From Ensifer sp. IC4062 (GTDB lineage Bacteria > Pseudomonadota > Alphaproteobacteria > Rhizobiales > Rhizobiaceae), in NCBI RefSeq assembly GCF_020193575.1, contig NZ_JADYVD010000049.1:1-58024 (forward strand): DNA of 58,024 nucleotides, given 5' to 3'. Under the pieces are notes generated by a model. That model made no database searches, had not been told where the DNA came from, and saw only the letters and a program-made list of their open reading frames with translations. The position numbers and the translations under genes were made by a program. Shown here piece after piece: positions 31,791-40,113 of this stretch (position 1 is its first letter; every line of letters starts with the position of its first letter).

Positions 31791-33461
31791 TCAAGTCTTG
31801 TCGTGTAGTCCCTGAGCAATCTCAGAAGGTGGAGGCAAAATGTGTGGGGGCCGCGGCCTGATTATCGTCGCGGGCACCACAGAGCACAACGATCGGCGTA
31901 TGTGATAGGCGAGCCGGACTGCCATTGCGACGGCCGGCAGGGTAGGGTTGGCCTGGCCCGACGTCACGAACACCGAGCTACCTGCCACGAAGAGATTGGC
32001 GATGTCATGCACCCGACAATCTGCATCAACGACCCCGTCGCGACGGTTTGCGGACATTCTCGTAACGCCGATCTGGTGGTAGCCGTCCTTGGCCTGCATC
32101 GCGACCAGCCGTTCAAGGTCCTCGGTCCCGGCCAAGAAGACCAACCTGCCGACACCTTGCCGGGCGAGCCACAGATTGAGCGCCTGATGAGCTAGAACCG
32201 TCGAGTGATAATCCTGCGTCAAATATTTGAACGATACGGCCAGCTTCAAGGACCCGTCGCGGTCGCGCACCTGACTAAGGAACACCCTGCTCTCGCGATT
32301 CGGTATTTGCTCTGCATGGTAACGCAGACGGTAGAGATGATGCGGGTCAGGCACGAACAAATGCGGCTCATGAAGGAGAACCCTTTTGTGGAAGAGGTTC
32401 GCGGCTGAGCCGATGGATTTCAACGGATTGCGCGCCAGGTTCCACAGATGAGGCGCAATGCTCGGTTCCGTTCGCCCTCGGTTCACGGAATTCATGTTCT
32501 TGAGCACATATCCGAGGGAACTAGTCGTGTCCCCGGGGACGGCAGTGGCCATATCACGATTTTGCGGCCACATCGCTATGTTCGAGATACCAAGCTCCGA
32601 CTGAAGTTGAGCATCCGGCTGAAATCGCCTGCGCACGAAGGTGCCATTAGCAGACATGTAGAACCGATAGCTTCGTGCCTGCTCGGAACCCGAGAACTGA
32701 ACCTGTGCGATCTCGCCGGCCAAGTGCCCCATGTAGAAGCGGCCAAGCGGGCCTTGCTTACCCGAAAATAGCTCAGGAAACTCCGCCTGTAGGTTGAGCA
32801 GGAGGCGGGCGTTTCCACGACCGCCGCAGGCCAGTACGAAATATTGCGCGGATATGAAGTGAGAATGACCCCTGCAGGAGACGCCGAGCTTCCTCACCGT
32901 GCTGGCGACGGGATCGAACTCTATGGAGTGTACCCGCGCGTTCAAGGCGACAGTCAGATGCGGCGAGGAATGAAGTTCCTGTCCGTTCGCCGCAGCTGTG
33001 TCACGCACGCGCGTCCAGCGTTCAAGCGACCGGAAAAATCCTTGTGGTTCAAGGGCAGCGGGCTCGTCGATATCTGCGTCGCAGCTGAGGATTGCACGCG
33101 CTCGCTCGTAAAAAGGCGAAAGCTCCCTATGGCTTATCGGCCAATTTCCATCGCCGATGTGGTTCCGCTTCACAAAGTCGATATCGTCAAACTCGACGCA
33201 TTTGCCTCCCCACCGCCGTGACGTGCCGCCGAGCCCTGTTCCGAGCGTTTCGGGGTCTCCACGGTGGTTCTCGCCTTCGCAGACGTCAAAGGGCGGCTCG
33301 TTCGGGCGTGGGCGTCTCGCGCGCCTCGCTCCTGCGTCGATCAGCAATGTGCGAATATTCAACCGGCTCAATTCGAGAGCCACGGCTAACCCAACGGGTC
33401 CCGCGCCGACGATGCAAACCTGAAACGGTCCAGAAAAGGCTCGCGCGTCTCCAAACATCAT
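31791..33461 (-). CDS. GMC-type FAD-dependent oxidoreductase in the polysaccharide locus
   Basis: A 556-residue flavoprotein. The FAD dinucleotide motif is VCIVGAGPVGLAVALELSR and the C-terminal substrate/FAD block is NLFVAGSSVFVTSGQANPT, preceded by YHQIGVTRMS, which carries the GMC active-site histidine. GMC enzymes oxidise alcohol groups of sugars and polyols. The gene shares an ATGA overlap with the upstream glycosyltransferase, so it may oxidise a sugar of the same glycan or its lipid-linked precursor. The start is set by GGGAG before ATG 33461. The substrate is unknown. Confidence 0.85.
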   Translation of the reverse strand: MMFGDARAFSGPFQVCIVGAGPVGLAVALELSRLNIRTLLIDAGARRARRPRPNEPPFDVCEGENHRGDPETLGTGLGGTSRRWGGKCVEFDDIDFVKRNHIGDGNWPISHRELSPFYERARAILSCDADIDEPAALEPQGFFRSLERWTRVRDTAAANGQELHSSPHLTVALNARVHSIEFDPVASTVRKLGVSCRGHSHFISAQYFVLACGGRGNARLLLNLQAEFPELFSGKQGPLGRFYMGHLAGEIAQVQFSGSEQARSYRFYMSANGTFVRRRFQPDAQLQSELGISNIAMWPQNRDMATAVPGDTTSSLGYVLKNMNSVNRGRTEPSIAPHLWNLARNPLKSIGSAANLFHKRVLLHEPHLFVPDPHHLYRLRYHAEQIPNRESRVFLSQVRDRDGSLKLAVSFKYLTQDYHSTVLAHQALNLWLARQGVGRLVFLAGTEDLERLVAMQAKDGYHQIGVTRMSANRRDGVVDADCRVHDIANLFVAGSSVFVTSGQANPTLPAVAMAVRLAYHIRRSLCSVVPATIIRPRPPHILPPPSEIAQGLHDKT

Positions 33462-34555
33462 ACACTCCCATTTTCGAGCGAATTCCGTAGCGTGACACGC
33501 TGGCTGGGATGACTCTGGCTGAGCTGTGATGAAATCGCGTGCTGATCGATCGCATTCCTCCAGTATATCCATCCGGCGCCTTGAATAAGTCCGACCCCTG
33601 ACAGATCCTCCCAGGTCTTGTATTCAGTGGTATTGCTGCTGAGGAAGTTGGTATTGTCGATGTTTGAGGTATACGCCGTGTACTCCTCGGTGTGTTCGGC
33701 CTTGTTAAGCGGATCAATTGCCTTTTTGACGAAAGTCGACAAGAACTTGAAATGTAAGAGCGCCCCCGAGATTCTAACGGCGCCACGCATTTCGCCAAGA
33801 TTGAGGAAAAGCGGCCAAACCTGATGCGACGATTTCAGGAACATGCGTTCCCCGCCCATATAGATGAGGGGTACTTTATTCAGCGCAGGCCCATCCCACA
33901 TCCGGTTTTGAAAGTACACCCGTCCACGAACGCCACCTTTGATCCAGATCGTTTGATTGCGTTTGTCGAAATGTGACGCATAGCCGGTGCGATCGAACAG
34001 GTTGCAAATCTCAAGAGGATCCCGTCCGGCCTCGCAGATATTTTCAAGAATCGGCTTCCGACTGTACATGTCGACCATGACCGTCTGCAGGGACTGGTTG
34101 CCGTTTGATTCAAGATAGGCAGTCAGACTACTGATCGATTGTGTATCGCAGTGCGGATAGACGAAAAATTCATCTGCATCGACGTAGAGAATCCATTTGC
34201 CCCGGCAGTTCCGATTGATGACCGCGTTGATCCAGTCGTTGCCGAAGCGCGCGCCTTTATAGGAGCCTCCGCTTGAAAGAACGGACACATCGCTGCAGCC
34301 CGACAATTGCTCGCGTGTGCCGTCGGCCGATCCGTTGTCGATGCAGATGAAGTGCTCGAAGCCGAGATTGCGATAATACTGGAGAAAGAAGGGAAGCCGG
34401 CGCCCCTCGTCACGAACGACGAAGATAACGACGTGACGGGCGCGCTCGAGTCCACTGCGCAACTGTTCGTACGTCACCTCCCTGGCTTTCCAGGTCCGAC
34501 GCAGGCGAGCCTTGACGTAGTGGGATATGCTGGCGGTGGTTGTGATCGGGTCCAT
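33458..34555 (-). CDS. Glycosyltransferase, family 2-like
   Basis: A 365-residue GT-A fold transferase. The N-terminal VVIFVVRDEGRRLPFFLQYY and FICIDNGSADGTRE blocks bind the nucleotide, and KWILYVDADEFFVYP carries the metal-binding DxD. This resembles the Glyco_tranf_2_4 group, which adds sugars to polysaccharides or O-antigens. There is no transmembrane segment. It overlaps the GMC oxidoreductase by 4 bp. Donor and acceptor cannot be inferred. Confidence 0.85.
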   Translation of the reverse strand: MDPITTTASISHYVKARLRRTWKAREVTYEQLRSGLERARHVVIFVVRDEGRRLPFFLQYYRNLGFEHFICIDNGSADGTREQLSGCSDVSVLSSGGSYKGARFGNDWINAVINRNCRGKWILYVDADEFFVYPHCDTQSISSLTAYLESNGNQSLQTVMVDMYSRKPILENICEAGRDPLEICNLFDRTGYASHFDKRNQTIWIKGGVRGRVYFQNRMWDGPALNKVPLIYMGGERMFLKSSHQVWPLFLNLGEMRGAVRISGALLHFKFLSTFVKKAIDPLNKAEHTEEYTAYTSNIDNTNFLSSNTTEYKTWEDLSGVGLIQGAGWIYWRNAIDQHAISSQLSQSHPSQRVTLRNSLENGSV

Positions 34556-34672
34556 AGGTCTTTCTCAACCTTTCGCGGCGTATTCTCTCGCCTTCGGTGC
34601 ACGGGTTACTTGGATCGCCGCTACCGCGCCGCGCGTTGACCGGCCGTGCGACATCGCATGCGGAGATGACGG

Positions 34673-35584
34673 TCAGACAGCGTAGTCTCCGACAAACAGG
34701 CCCTGCAGCTGCGGACCGTATTTGTTTTGCCGAATAGTGTGCGTGAGACGCTCCTTCAGCGAGCGATATTTGTATAAGGCCTTACGATCGAAGCTTATTC
34801 CCCGGTAGAGGGATCGGAACAGCGGATGGGCCTTGCGCAAATCCACATAGACTTGGCTTTCCTTGTCCGTCCAGGGAAAGAATGTTCCATGCCAAGGCTT
34901 CGGATGCGCCATGTAGTGGACGACGGCCAAGGAGGACGAATTGACGAGGTGAAGGAACTGCTTGGGAAAGTTCCAGCGGCTTGAAACGAGAATGAGCGAG
35001 GAGCCGCAGACACAGTTCAGGGCACCCTGGTCGTGCATCCCATCGCATGCAGCCGGATTCTTGACGAAAAACTCCAGTGCTTCCGGGCCGATCCAGCCAT
35101 TGCGGTGAAATTTGAGGAAGCCCGCATTGAAGTAGTGGCTGTCCTTGCCATAGTTCAGAAAGTCACGAATGGATGTGTAGTCTCGAGCCGCAAAGAATTT
35201 ACCTTCAGGGACATAGGCTTTTTGAAGCTCGCTCAAGCTGCTGACGACTTGGGTATCGCCATCGAGATAGATAATCTGCGTATAGCGTGGTGGCAGGACG
35301 TCGCAAAGCACGAGCTTCGCCATGGTGCTGACGCTGATGCGCCCTTGAAAGTGGGAGCCGTCGAGTCTGCCGAGGGCCTGCTGTAGGGCTTCGGTGGCAT
35401 CCACCAGTTGAACCCCGCGCAATGCAAGCAGGCTTCTTAGCTCGCCAAAATTTTCCAGATGCTCCGACATGAGGATACAGACATCGCTTGTCGGACTTGA
35501 GAATTCTCGTGCCTGGAGCGCTGACAGGATCGTCGGAAACGAATATGCGACATCTGTCACGTAAACAACGCATTGAGTGTTCAT
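34673..35584 (-). CDS. Glycosyltransferase, family 8
   Basis: A 303-residue GT8 enzyme (retaining galactosyl/glucosyltransferase type). Hallmarks are QIIYLDGDTQVV (metal-binding DxD), HYFNAGFLKF, DQGALNCVC and the C-terminal HYMAHPKPWHG, all in normal order. It would add galactose or glucose from a UDP-sugar to a growing lipid-linked repeat unit. GAGGGAG upstream fixes the start. It is probably the first gene of the three-gene unit ending with the GMC oxidoreductase. Confidence 0.9.
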   Translation of the reverse strand: MNTQCVVYVTDVAYSFPTILSALQAREFSSPTSDVCILMSEHLENFGELRSLLALRGVQLVDATEALQQALGRLDGSHFQGRISVSTMAKLVLCDVLPPRYTQIIYLDGDTQVVSSLSELQKAYVPEGKFFAARDYTSIRDFLNYGKDSHYFNAGFLKFHRNGWIGPEALEFFVKNPAACDGMHDQGALNCVCGSSLILVSSRWNFPKQFLHLVNSSSLAVVHYMAHPKPWHGTFFPWTDKESQVYVDLRKAHPLFRSLYRGISFDRKALYKYRSLKERLTHTIRQNKYGPQLQGLFVGDYAV

Positions 35585-35848
35585 GTCATCTCCCTCTTTT
35601 CATGCCGCCTCGCCGGGAAGGCGATGATGAAATCTGTTGCGGAAGCTGTCGTTTGCAAAACCGGTTCCAATTGTTAAGCCGCAGGAGGTTGAGCCGTGGG
35701 CGAGTTGGAAGCGGTCAACGCCTCTGCGTTTGATTATCGCAATCTTAAATGCCAGCGTGTATAAACAGCTGATACCCTGAAGGTGCGTGTTGGACGGCTC
35801 AAACCAGGGGGCAGTGGGCAATATTCTAAAAGGGACGCAAAGCGAGGG

Positions 35849-36139
35849 ATGGCGATACTTTCCGGAGTCATCGTAGCGGTCATATCGATCGCGGCCGGGG
35901 CCCGCATCCGCGCAGCCGCCTTCGCCGTTTTTGCGCTTTTCGTAGCACTGGGCTTCGGAATTTTGACCTTTGTGAAAGGGTCTCCCACGCCCCATGCAAT
36001 CGTCTCCAGCATCGCCCTTCTCCTGCTGATGGAGATTTGCTACATCGGCGGCGTGTTCTTCTGGGGACTCTTGCGCCGGGCACGCCGGCCTTCCGCAACG
36101 AAAGCGATCGCCGACCCCTCGCATACCCCGGGCAAGTAG
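35849..36139 (+). CDS. Small two-helix membrane protein
   Basis: A hydrophobic protein of about 96 residues with segments ILSGVIVAVISIAAG and IRAAAFAVFALFVALGFGIL, then SSIALLLLMEICYIGGVFF, and a basic Pro-rich tail. The last segment (LLMEICYIGGVFFWGL) resembles the corresponding helix of ExoX-like exopolysaccharide inhibitors, but overall similarity is weak. The start is uncertain (ATG 35849, or GTG 35783 upstream). It is convergent with the polymerase operon and divergent from the GT8 gene. Confidence 0.5.
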   Translation: MAILSGVIVAVISIAAGARIRAAAFAVFALFVALGFGILTFVKGSPTPHAIVSSIALLLLMEICYIGGVFFWGLLRRARRPSATKAIADPSHTPGK

Positions 36140-36252
36140 CTTCCAGGCTTTCGGACGGGCAGGTACTTCTAAGTCGATGGATGCCGCGCGAAAGCGACGC
36201 GCGCTCATCGCCGATGGCCGAGTCGTTTCTGGTCTGGAATGCGAGCGGTCGA

Positions 36253-37725
36253 TCATCTTGAGACCAGCACCGGCAAGGTCGTCAACGATGCCGATGTCCT
36301 CGATAGATGCGGCTGGGCGAACCGTTCCCGGGATGCGCGGGGGCGTGTCAGGCAACCGGCAGCCAGGCCCGCGGTAATGCTGAACAAAAGGCCGAGGTCG
36401 GTGCCGCTTGCCGACACCGTTGCGGAGGCGATCTGGGCCATCGATGCGAAGATCGCGGCAAGTCCAATCGTTCTCTCTTCAATCGTTCTGCCTGGCCGCT
36501 TAGCCGTTTTTTTTGAGCGCGCCGCGTTTAAGAGGCTATGCAGGAAGACGAGGAAAAGGACCGTGCCGGCCACTCCGGTATTGGACAGTAATGCGGCCGG
36601 AAAACTTGATGCCCGCACGGTTCCGAGTCCGCCGCCGAACGTCGCCGTCTCGACAAAAGCCCTCAGAGCCAAGGTGTTCCAAGCCGTGCGTTCCTCTCCG
36701 GACTGCGACTCGAGCTTGTCGACGAGTGTCAAACTTGCGAGATCGTTCACCGCGTCCCAGGCGTCCGGGATCAGCATAAGGCCGATGACCGCGGCCGGCA
36801 TGACGAAGAGCGTGACGCCCAGAAAGGCCGCGTGGCGCGTCGTTGTCCGGCCGGCGACAAGCTGATTCAGGCTGAACGCGATGACGGCCAGAAGAACAAG
36901 CGCACCGGCGAGATATGCGGTCGTCGATGTGCACAGGAGGATCGTTACGCCGATCGACAGGGCTGCAAAACCGGCCAGTCGGCTTGGAAAACGCTCTAGC
37001 CAAAGCATGAGCGTGAATGTGAAATACGCCAATGCCGCCGAGCCGTATGCGCTTGCTTCGGGGTACGAGCCGACGATGCGTTTGAAACCGCTCATGGTTT
37101 CTGCCGTATGCATCGTGTAGTTGGCGTTTCGGATGAAATCGAGCCATTCGGGCTGGCCGGCCATGAACGTCCCCACGTCGAGGCTTGCCAGGGCAAAACA
37201 GGTTGCGGCAGTCGTGACCAATGTTTGGGCCAGGAACCGCGCGTGCCCCAGTTGCGCGAGGCCACAGACGACGGCAAAACAGGCGAGATCACTGAGCAGG
37301 TAGACCGCTTGAGTCAGATTCGACGAGCCAGGCGAAAGCGGCGAGGCTATTGTCGACATCACGCCTGACGCGCCCCGCGCGGAGGAGTAGACCAACGTCG
37401 CGCCTTGGAAGATTCGCGGCAAGAAAAAAGCCGAAAGCACAGAAAAGAGTATATATCCGGCGAACCAGAAGCCAGGGCCTGGATAAGCGGCGCTTGCCAA
37501 TGCCGCCTGGATCAGCCGGGGGCGAAGCACGCAACAGGCGATCAGCGAAAACAGAAGGAGATGGCTGGGCTGGATACTGCTGCCACCAAGCGAGGGAAGC
37601 TGAATGGCGGCGGCGGCGCCGAACAACACCGAAAAGCAAAGGACAGCGGTCGCGAAGCGTGCTCCGAGAACGAAGCCGAACGCACCAAGCAGAAAGGCGA
37701 TATAGCCGATCACTTCAATCGTCAT
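36253..37725 (-). CDS. Polysaccharide polymerase (Wzy/ExoQ-like membrane protein)
   Basis: A 490-residue integral membrane protein with about ten to twelve hydrophobic segments and a large loop in the middle (around residues 195-225, MAGQPEWLDFIRNANYT), the profile of Wzy/ExoQ O-antigen-ligase-fold polymerases. The conserved GSYPEASAYGSAALAYF and the late GGGLGTVRASSFPAALLSNTG carry the Arg/His/Gly residues typical of the fold. It would join lipid-linked repeat units in the periplasm. The start overlaps the ExoF-like gene by 11 bp. Confidence 0.8.
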   Translation of the reverse strand: MTIEVIGYIAFLLGAFGFVLGARFATAVLCFSVLFGAAAAIQLPSLGGSSIQPSHLLLFSLIACCVLRPRLIQAALASAAYPGPGFWFAGYILFSVLSAFFLPRIFQGATLVYSSARGASGVMSTIASPLSPGSSNLTQAVYLLSDLACFAVVCGLAQLGHARFLAQTLVTTAATCFALASLDVGTFMAGQPEWLDFIRNANYTMHTAETMSGFKRIVGSYPEASAYGSAALAYFTFTLMLWLERFPSRLAGFAALSIGVTILLCTSTTAYLAGALVLLAVIAFSLNQLVAGRTTTRHAAFLGVTLFVMPAAVIGLMLIPDAWDAVNDLASLTLVDKLESQSGEERTAWNTLALRAFVETATFGGGLGTVRASSFPAALLSNTGVAGTVLFLVFLHSLLNAARSKKTAKRPGRTIEERTIGLAAIFASMAQIASATVSASGTDLGLLFSITAGLAAGCLTRPRASRERFAQPHLSRTSASLTTLPVLVSR

Positions 37726-39085
37726 GGCGTCTCTTGGTCGGCTCGAGATGCTCGGAAGTATCCTCCTGCGCCATGTTTGCGAGCATGGCAGGCGAAAGTT
37801 GCGGATACTGCGGCAAAGATGATTTTTGCGAGGCTACGCCGGTGCCGACCTCGATCAGGTCGTGTGGAAGCAAAGGCGTCGTTTCATCGGCATCGATATG
37901 GCTATAGCTTCCGTCGCCGTTGCGGCGCGTGATCCTGAAGGTTTTGCCGATGTTGCCAAGCGCGACGACCTCCTCCTGTGCGCTTCCTGCGACCTGCGCG
38001 CTGTAGTCGGCTTGTTCGCCAAGCAATCGTGCGACCTGCATGTCGATTGCCGACTTGCGGATTGCCAATTCGATCGTATTCACCTCCTGCTGGTTCTCCG
38101 CATTTTGTTTGTTGACGATATTGAGCTTTCCCTGCTCGCTTTCGCTGAGCGACTGGCGAGCCTTGGTGAGGGCGATCTCCAGGTCGAGCAACCGACCCTG
38201 GGCCTCCGCCAATCCTCGATCGACGGACAAATGCCGGGCATTGTCGGTGAGGCCTCTACTGGCGAGGTTGTTGACGCTGTCGAACTCCCGCTGTGCGAGG
38301 TCGATCTGCCGTCTCTGCGTGGTGATCTTTGCCTCAAGCGTCTTTATTTCCTGGCTGTAAAGACGGCTGAGGTCATCGGCCGCGTCGATCCGGCTTTTGA
38401 GCTCGATGCGCCTCAGTCGCATCAGGTTGATCTCTTCCTCCTTCACCTTGTCGATGTCTGGCGTGCCGGAAAGTTCTGCGGGGATCTCGAAGCTCGTTGC
38501 GCCGGCGATTTCGGCGCTGAGCCGGGCCCTCCGAACAAGGAGATCGCGTTGAACGAGAGCGGCCGAGCGATAGGTGCCGGCGGCCTCGATCCGGTTGCGC
38601 TCGAGGGTGTAGGTTTCCCCGCGGCGGAGAAAGCCGCCGGCAACGCTGACCGCTTTCATCACGGTCATGTTTGTTTGGAAGGAATAGCGCCCGGGCGTCT
38701 CAACGGCGCCGGTGATGAAGATCGGCGCATGCTCGGCGATTTCTACGGCGATGAAGGGTCTGCCCGGCAGCTTGGCATTCTCGGTCAAGGCGGTCGCAAT
38801 GGCGTCGGAGACCTGCTCGGTCGTCTTGGCCATGGCCGTGATCTCGCCCGCGATGGGGATCGACAGGTTGCCCGCATCATCGACCGCATAGGTGCCTTCG
38901 AGCGCCTGCCAACTGGCATATTGCTCTTCAGCCGGACGCCACTCGACGATGCGCAGCTTTATTCTGTCCTCCGGGACAAGCGTATAAGGCTCGGCCTGGG
39001 CTGGTTCAAAATGCGCCGTCCAAGCGACGACAAGCATCGCGAGGCCACCAGAAGGGCGAAGACCGGACAAGAGAGGTCGTTTCAT
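37715..39085 (-). CDS. Polysaccharide export outer-membrane protein (ExoF-like)
   Basis: A 456-residue periplasmic/outer-membrane export protein. After a signal peptide (Leu/Ala core, cleavage near PAQA), YTLVPEDRIKLRIVEW begins the Poly_export domain with SIPIAGEITAMAKT. FITGAVETPGRYSFQTNMTV is an SLBB domain, followed by a long coiled coil (about residues 210-360). This coiled-coil extension distinguishes the rhizobial ExoF type from simple Wza. It should link the inner-membrane ExoP-like protein to the export channel. It lies 8 bp after the GT2 gene. Confidence 0.9.
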   Translation of the reverse strand: MKRPLLSGLRPSGGLAMLVVAWTAHFEPAQAEPYTLVPEDRIKLRIVEWRPAEEQYASWQALEGTYAVDDAGNLSIPIAGEITAMAKTTEQVSDAIATALTENAKLPGRPFIAVEIAEHAPIFITGAVETPGRYSFQTNMTVMKAVSVAGGFLRRGETYTLERNRIEAAGTYRSAALVQRDLLVRRARLSAEIAGATSFEIPAELSGTPDIDKVKEEEINLMRLRRIELKSRIDAADDLSRLYSQEIKTLEAKITTQRRQIDLAQREFDSVNNLASRGLTDNARHLSVDRGLAEAQGRLLDLEIALTKARQSLSESEQGKLNIVNKQNAENQQEVNTIELAIRKSAIDMQVARLLGEQADYSAQVAGSAQEEVVALGNIGKTFRITRRNGDGSYSHIDADETTPLLPHDLIEVGTGVASQKSSLPQYPQLSPAMLANMAQEDTSEHLEPTKRRHDD

Positions 39086-39093
39086 GGCGTCTG

Positions 39094-40113
39094 CTAGCTC
39101 CGGTTCGCTGGGGTCGGTGACAACAACGGTTTAGTTGAGCTACCGCTGAATTCCAGGATGCGCGAAGGGGATGAATTGCCCGCGAGAAGATCTTTCACGG
39201 CGACAATATTGCCGCGCAGGCGTCCAAGCCGATCGACGGTGCGATCCGCGAACAGCACGCCGCGAAGGTTTGCCAGCATATTGCGGCTTATCTGCGCGAT
39301 CGCCCGCGAGGCCGACATCGTGCCCTTGCGCATCAGGTAGGCAGGATTGGCGACCTGCGAATAGCCAAGTCGTAGACCGGGCTGACGACCTGACTTGACG
39401 CCGAGATGAACGCCGAGGGCTCCTGCGACCTTAACGGACCGCCCATGACGTGCGATGGTCCTGCTGAAGTCGACATCTTCCAGCCAGCCATAAAGCGGAA
39501 GTTCTTCGTCAAATGTCAGTGTCTGTTCCAGGACGGGCGCCAGCCGCACCACCATGTTGCAGCCGTAAGCATTATAGACGTCCGTCACCAGTTCCGGCCG
39601 CTCGTCCGCCCTTTCAATGATGCTGAGCGCTTCGGCCATGCTCAGGCCCTTGCCAAGTATACCGTCAGCCAGGACGTCGCCGGTAGCGATGACGACATCC
39701 TCCTGCCGCGCAAAAACGGCTGCCATTCGGGCTACAAAGTCGGGTGCGGGAACGAAGTCGTCGTCGAGGAAGACGACAATATCCGTGTCCGGCGCCGCGG
39801 CGCGGATGATCGCGTTGCGCTGGCACGTGAGGCCGCGCGGGCCGACGATGAGTTCGACGCCGAGCGAGCTCGAAAGCGAGCCCGCATCGTCCATGTCTGG
39901 CACGCATACGATCGTCCGCACCGGATGAGGTTGCACCGTAGCCAGATAGTAGATCGTCTGTTGAAGCGTCGCGGGGCGGCCGGCCGAAGCGATGCCGATG
40001 GTGGCGCGCAACGGGAGCGGTACCCACTCCGTGCGACGGGGCAAGTTGTGATCAAACCGCGCTTGCATGGCTTGCCTGCCTCGCTTTCTCGTCCAGCCGG
40101 AGTCCGCTGTCAT
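39094..40113 (-). CDS. Glycosyltransferase, family 2
   Basis: A 339-residue GT2 transferase with IGIASAGRPATLQQTIYYL, GLTCQRNAII, IVVFLDDDFVPAP (DxD-type metal site) and YGWLEDVDFSRTIARHG (catalytic ED motif). It is cytoplasmic or peripheral, with no clear membrane helix. It overlaps the ExoP-like gene by 4 bp, in the core operon between chain-length and export proteins. It adds one sugar of the repeat unit; the donor is unknown. Confidence 0.9.
   Translation of the reverse strand: MTADSGWTRKRGRQAMQARFDHNLPRRTEWVPLPLRATIGIASAGRPATLQQTIYYLATVQPHPVRTIVCVPDMDDAGSLSSSLGVELIVGPRGLTCQRNAIIRAAAPDTDIVVFLDDDFVPAPDFVARMAAVFARQEDVVIATGDVLADGILGKGLSMAEALSIIERADERPELVTDVYNAYGCNMVVRLAPVLEQTLTFDEELPLYGWLEDVDFSRTIARHGRSVKVAGALGVHLGVKSGRQPGLRLGYSQVANPAYLMRKGTMSASRAIAQISRNMLANLRGVLFADRTVDRLGRLRGNIVAVKDLLAGNSSPSRILEFSGSSTKPLLSPTPANRS

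Noticed and set aside
37826..39097. A 423-codon plus-strand frame opposite the ExoF-like gene
   Set aside because: It is a shadow of a well-conserved export protein; no motifs.
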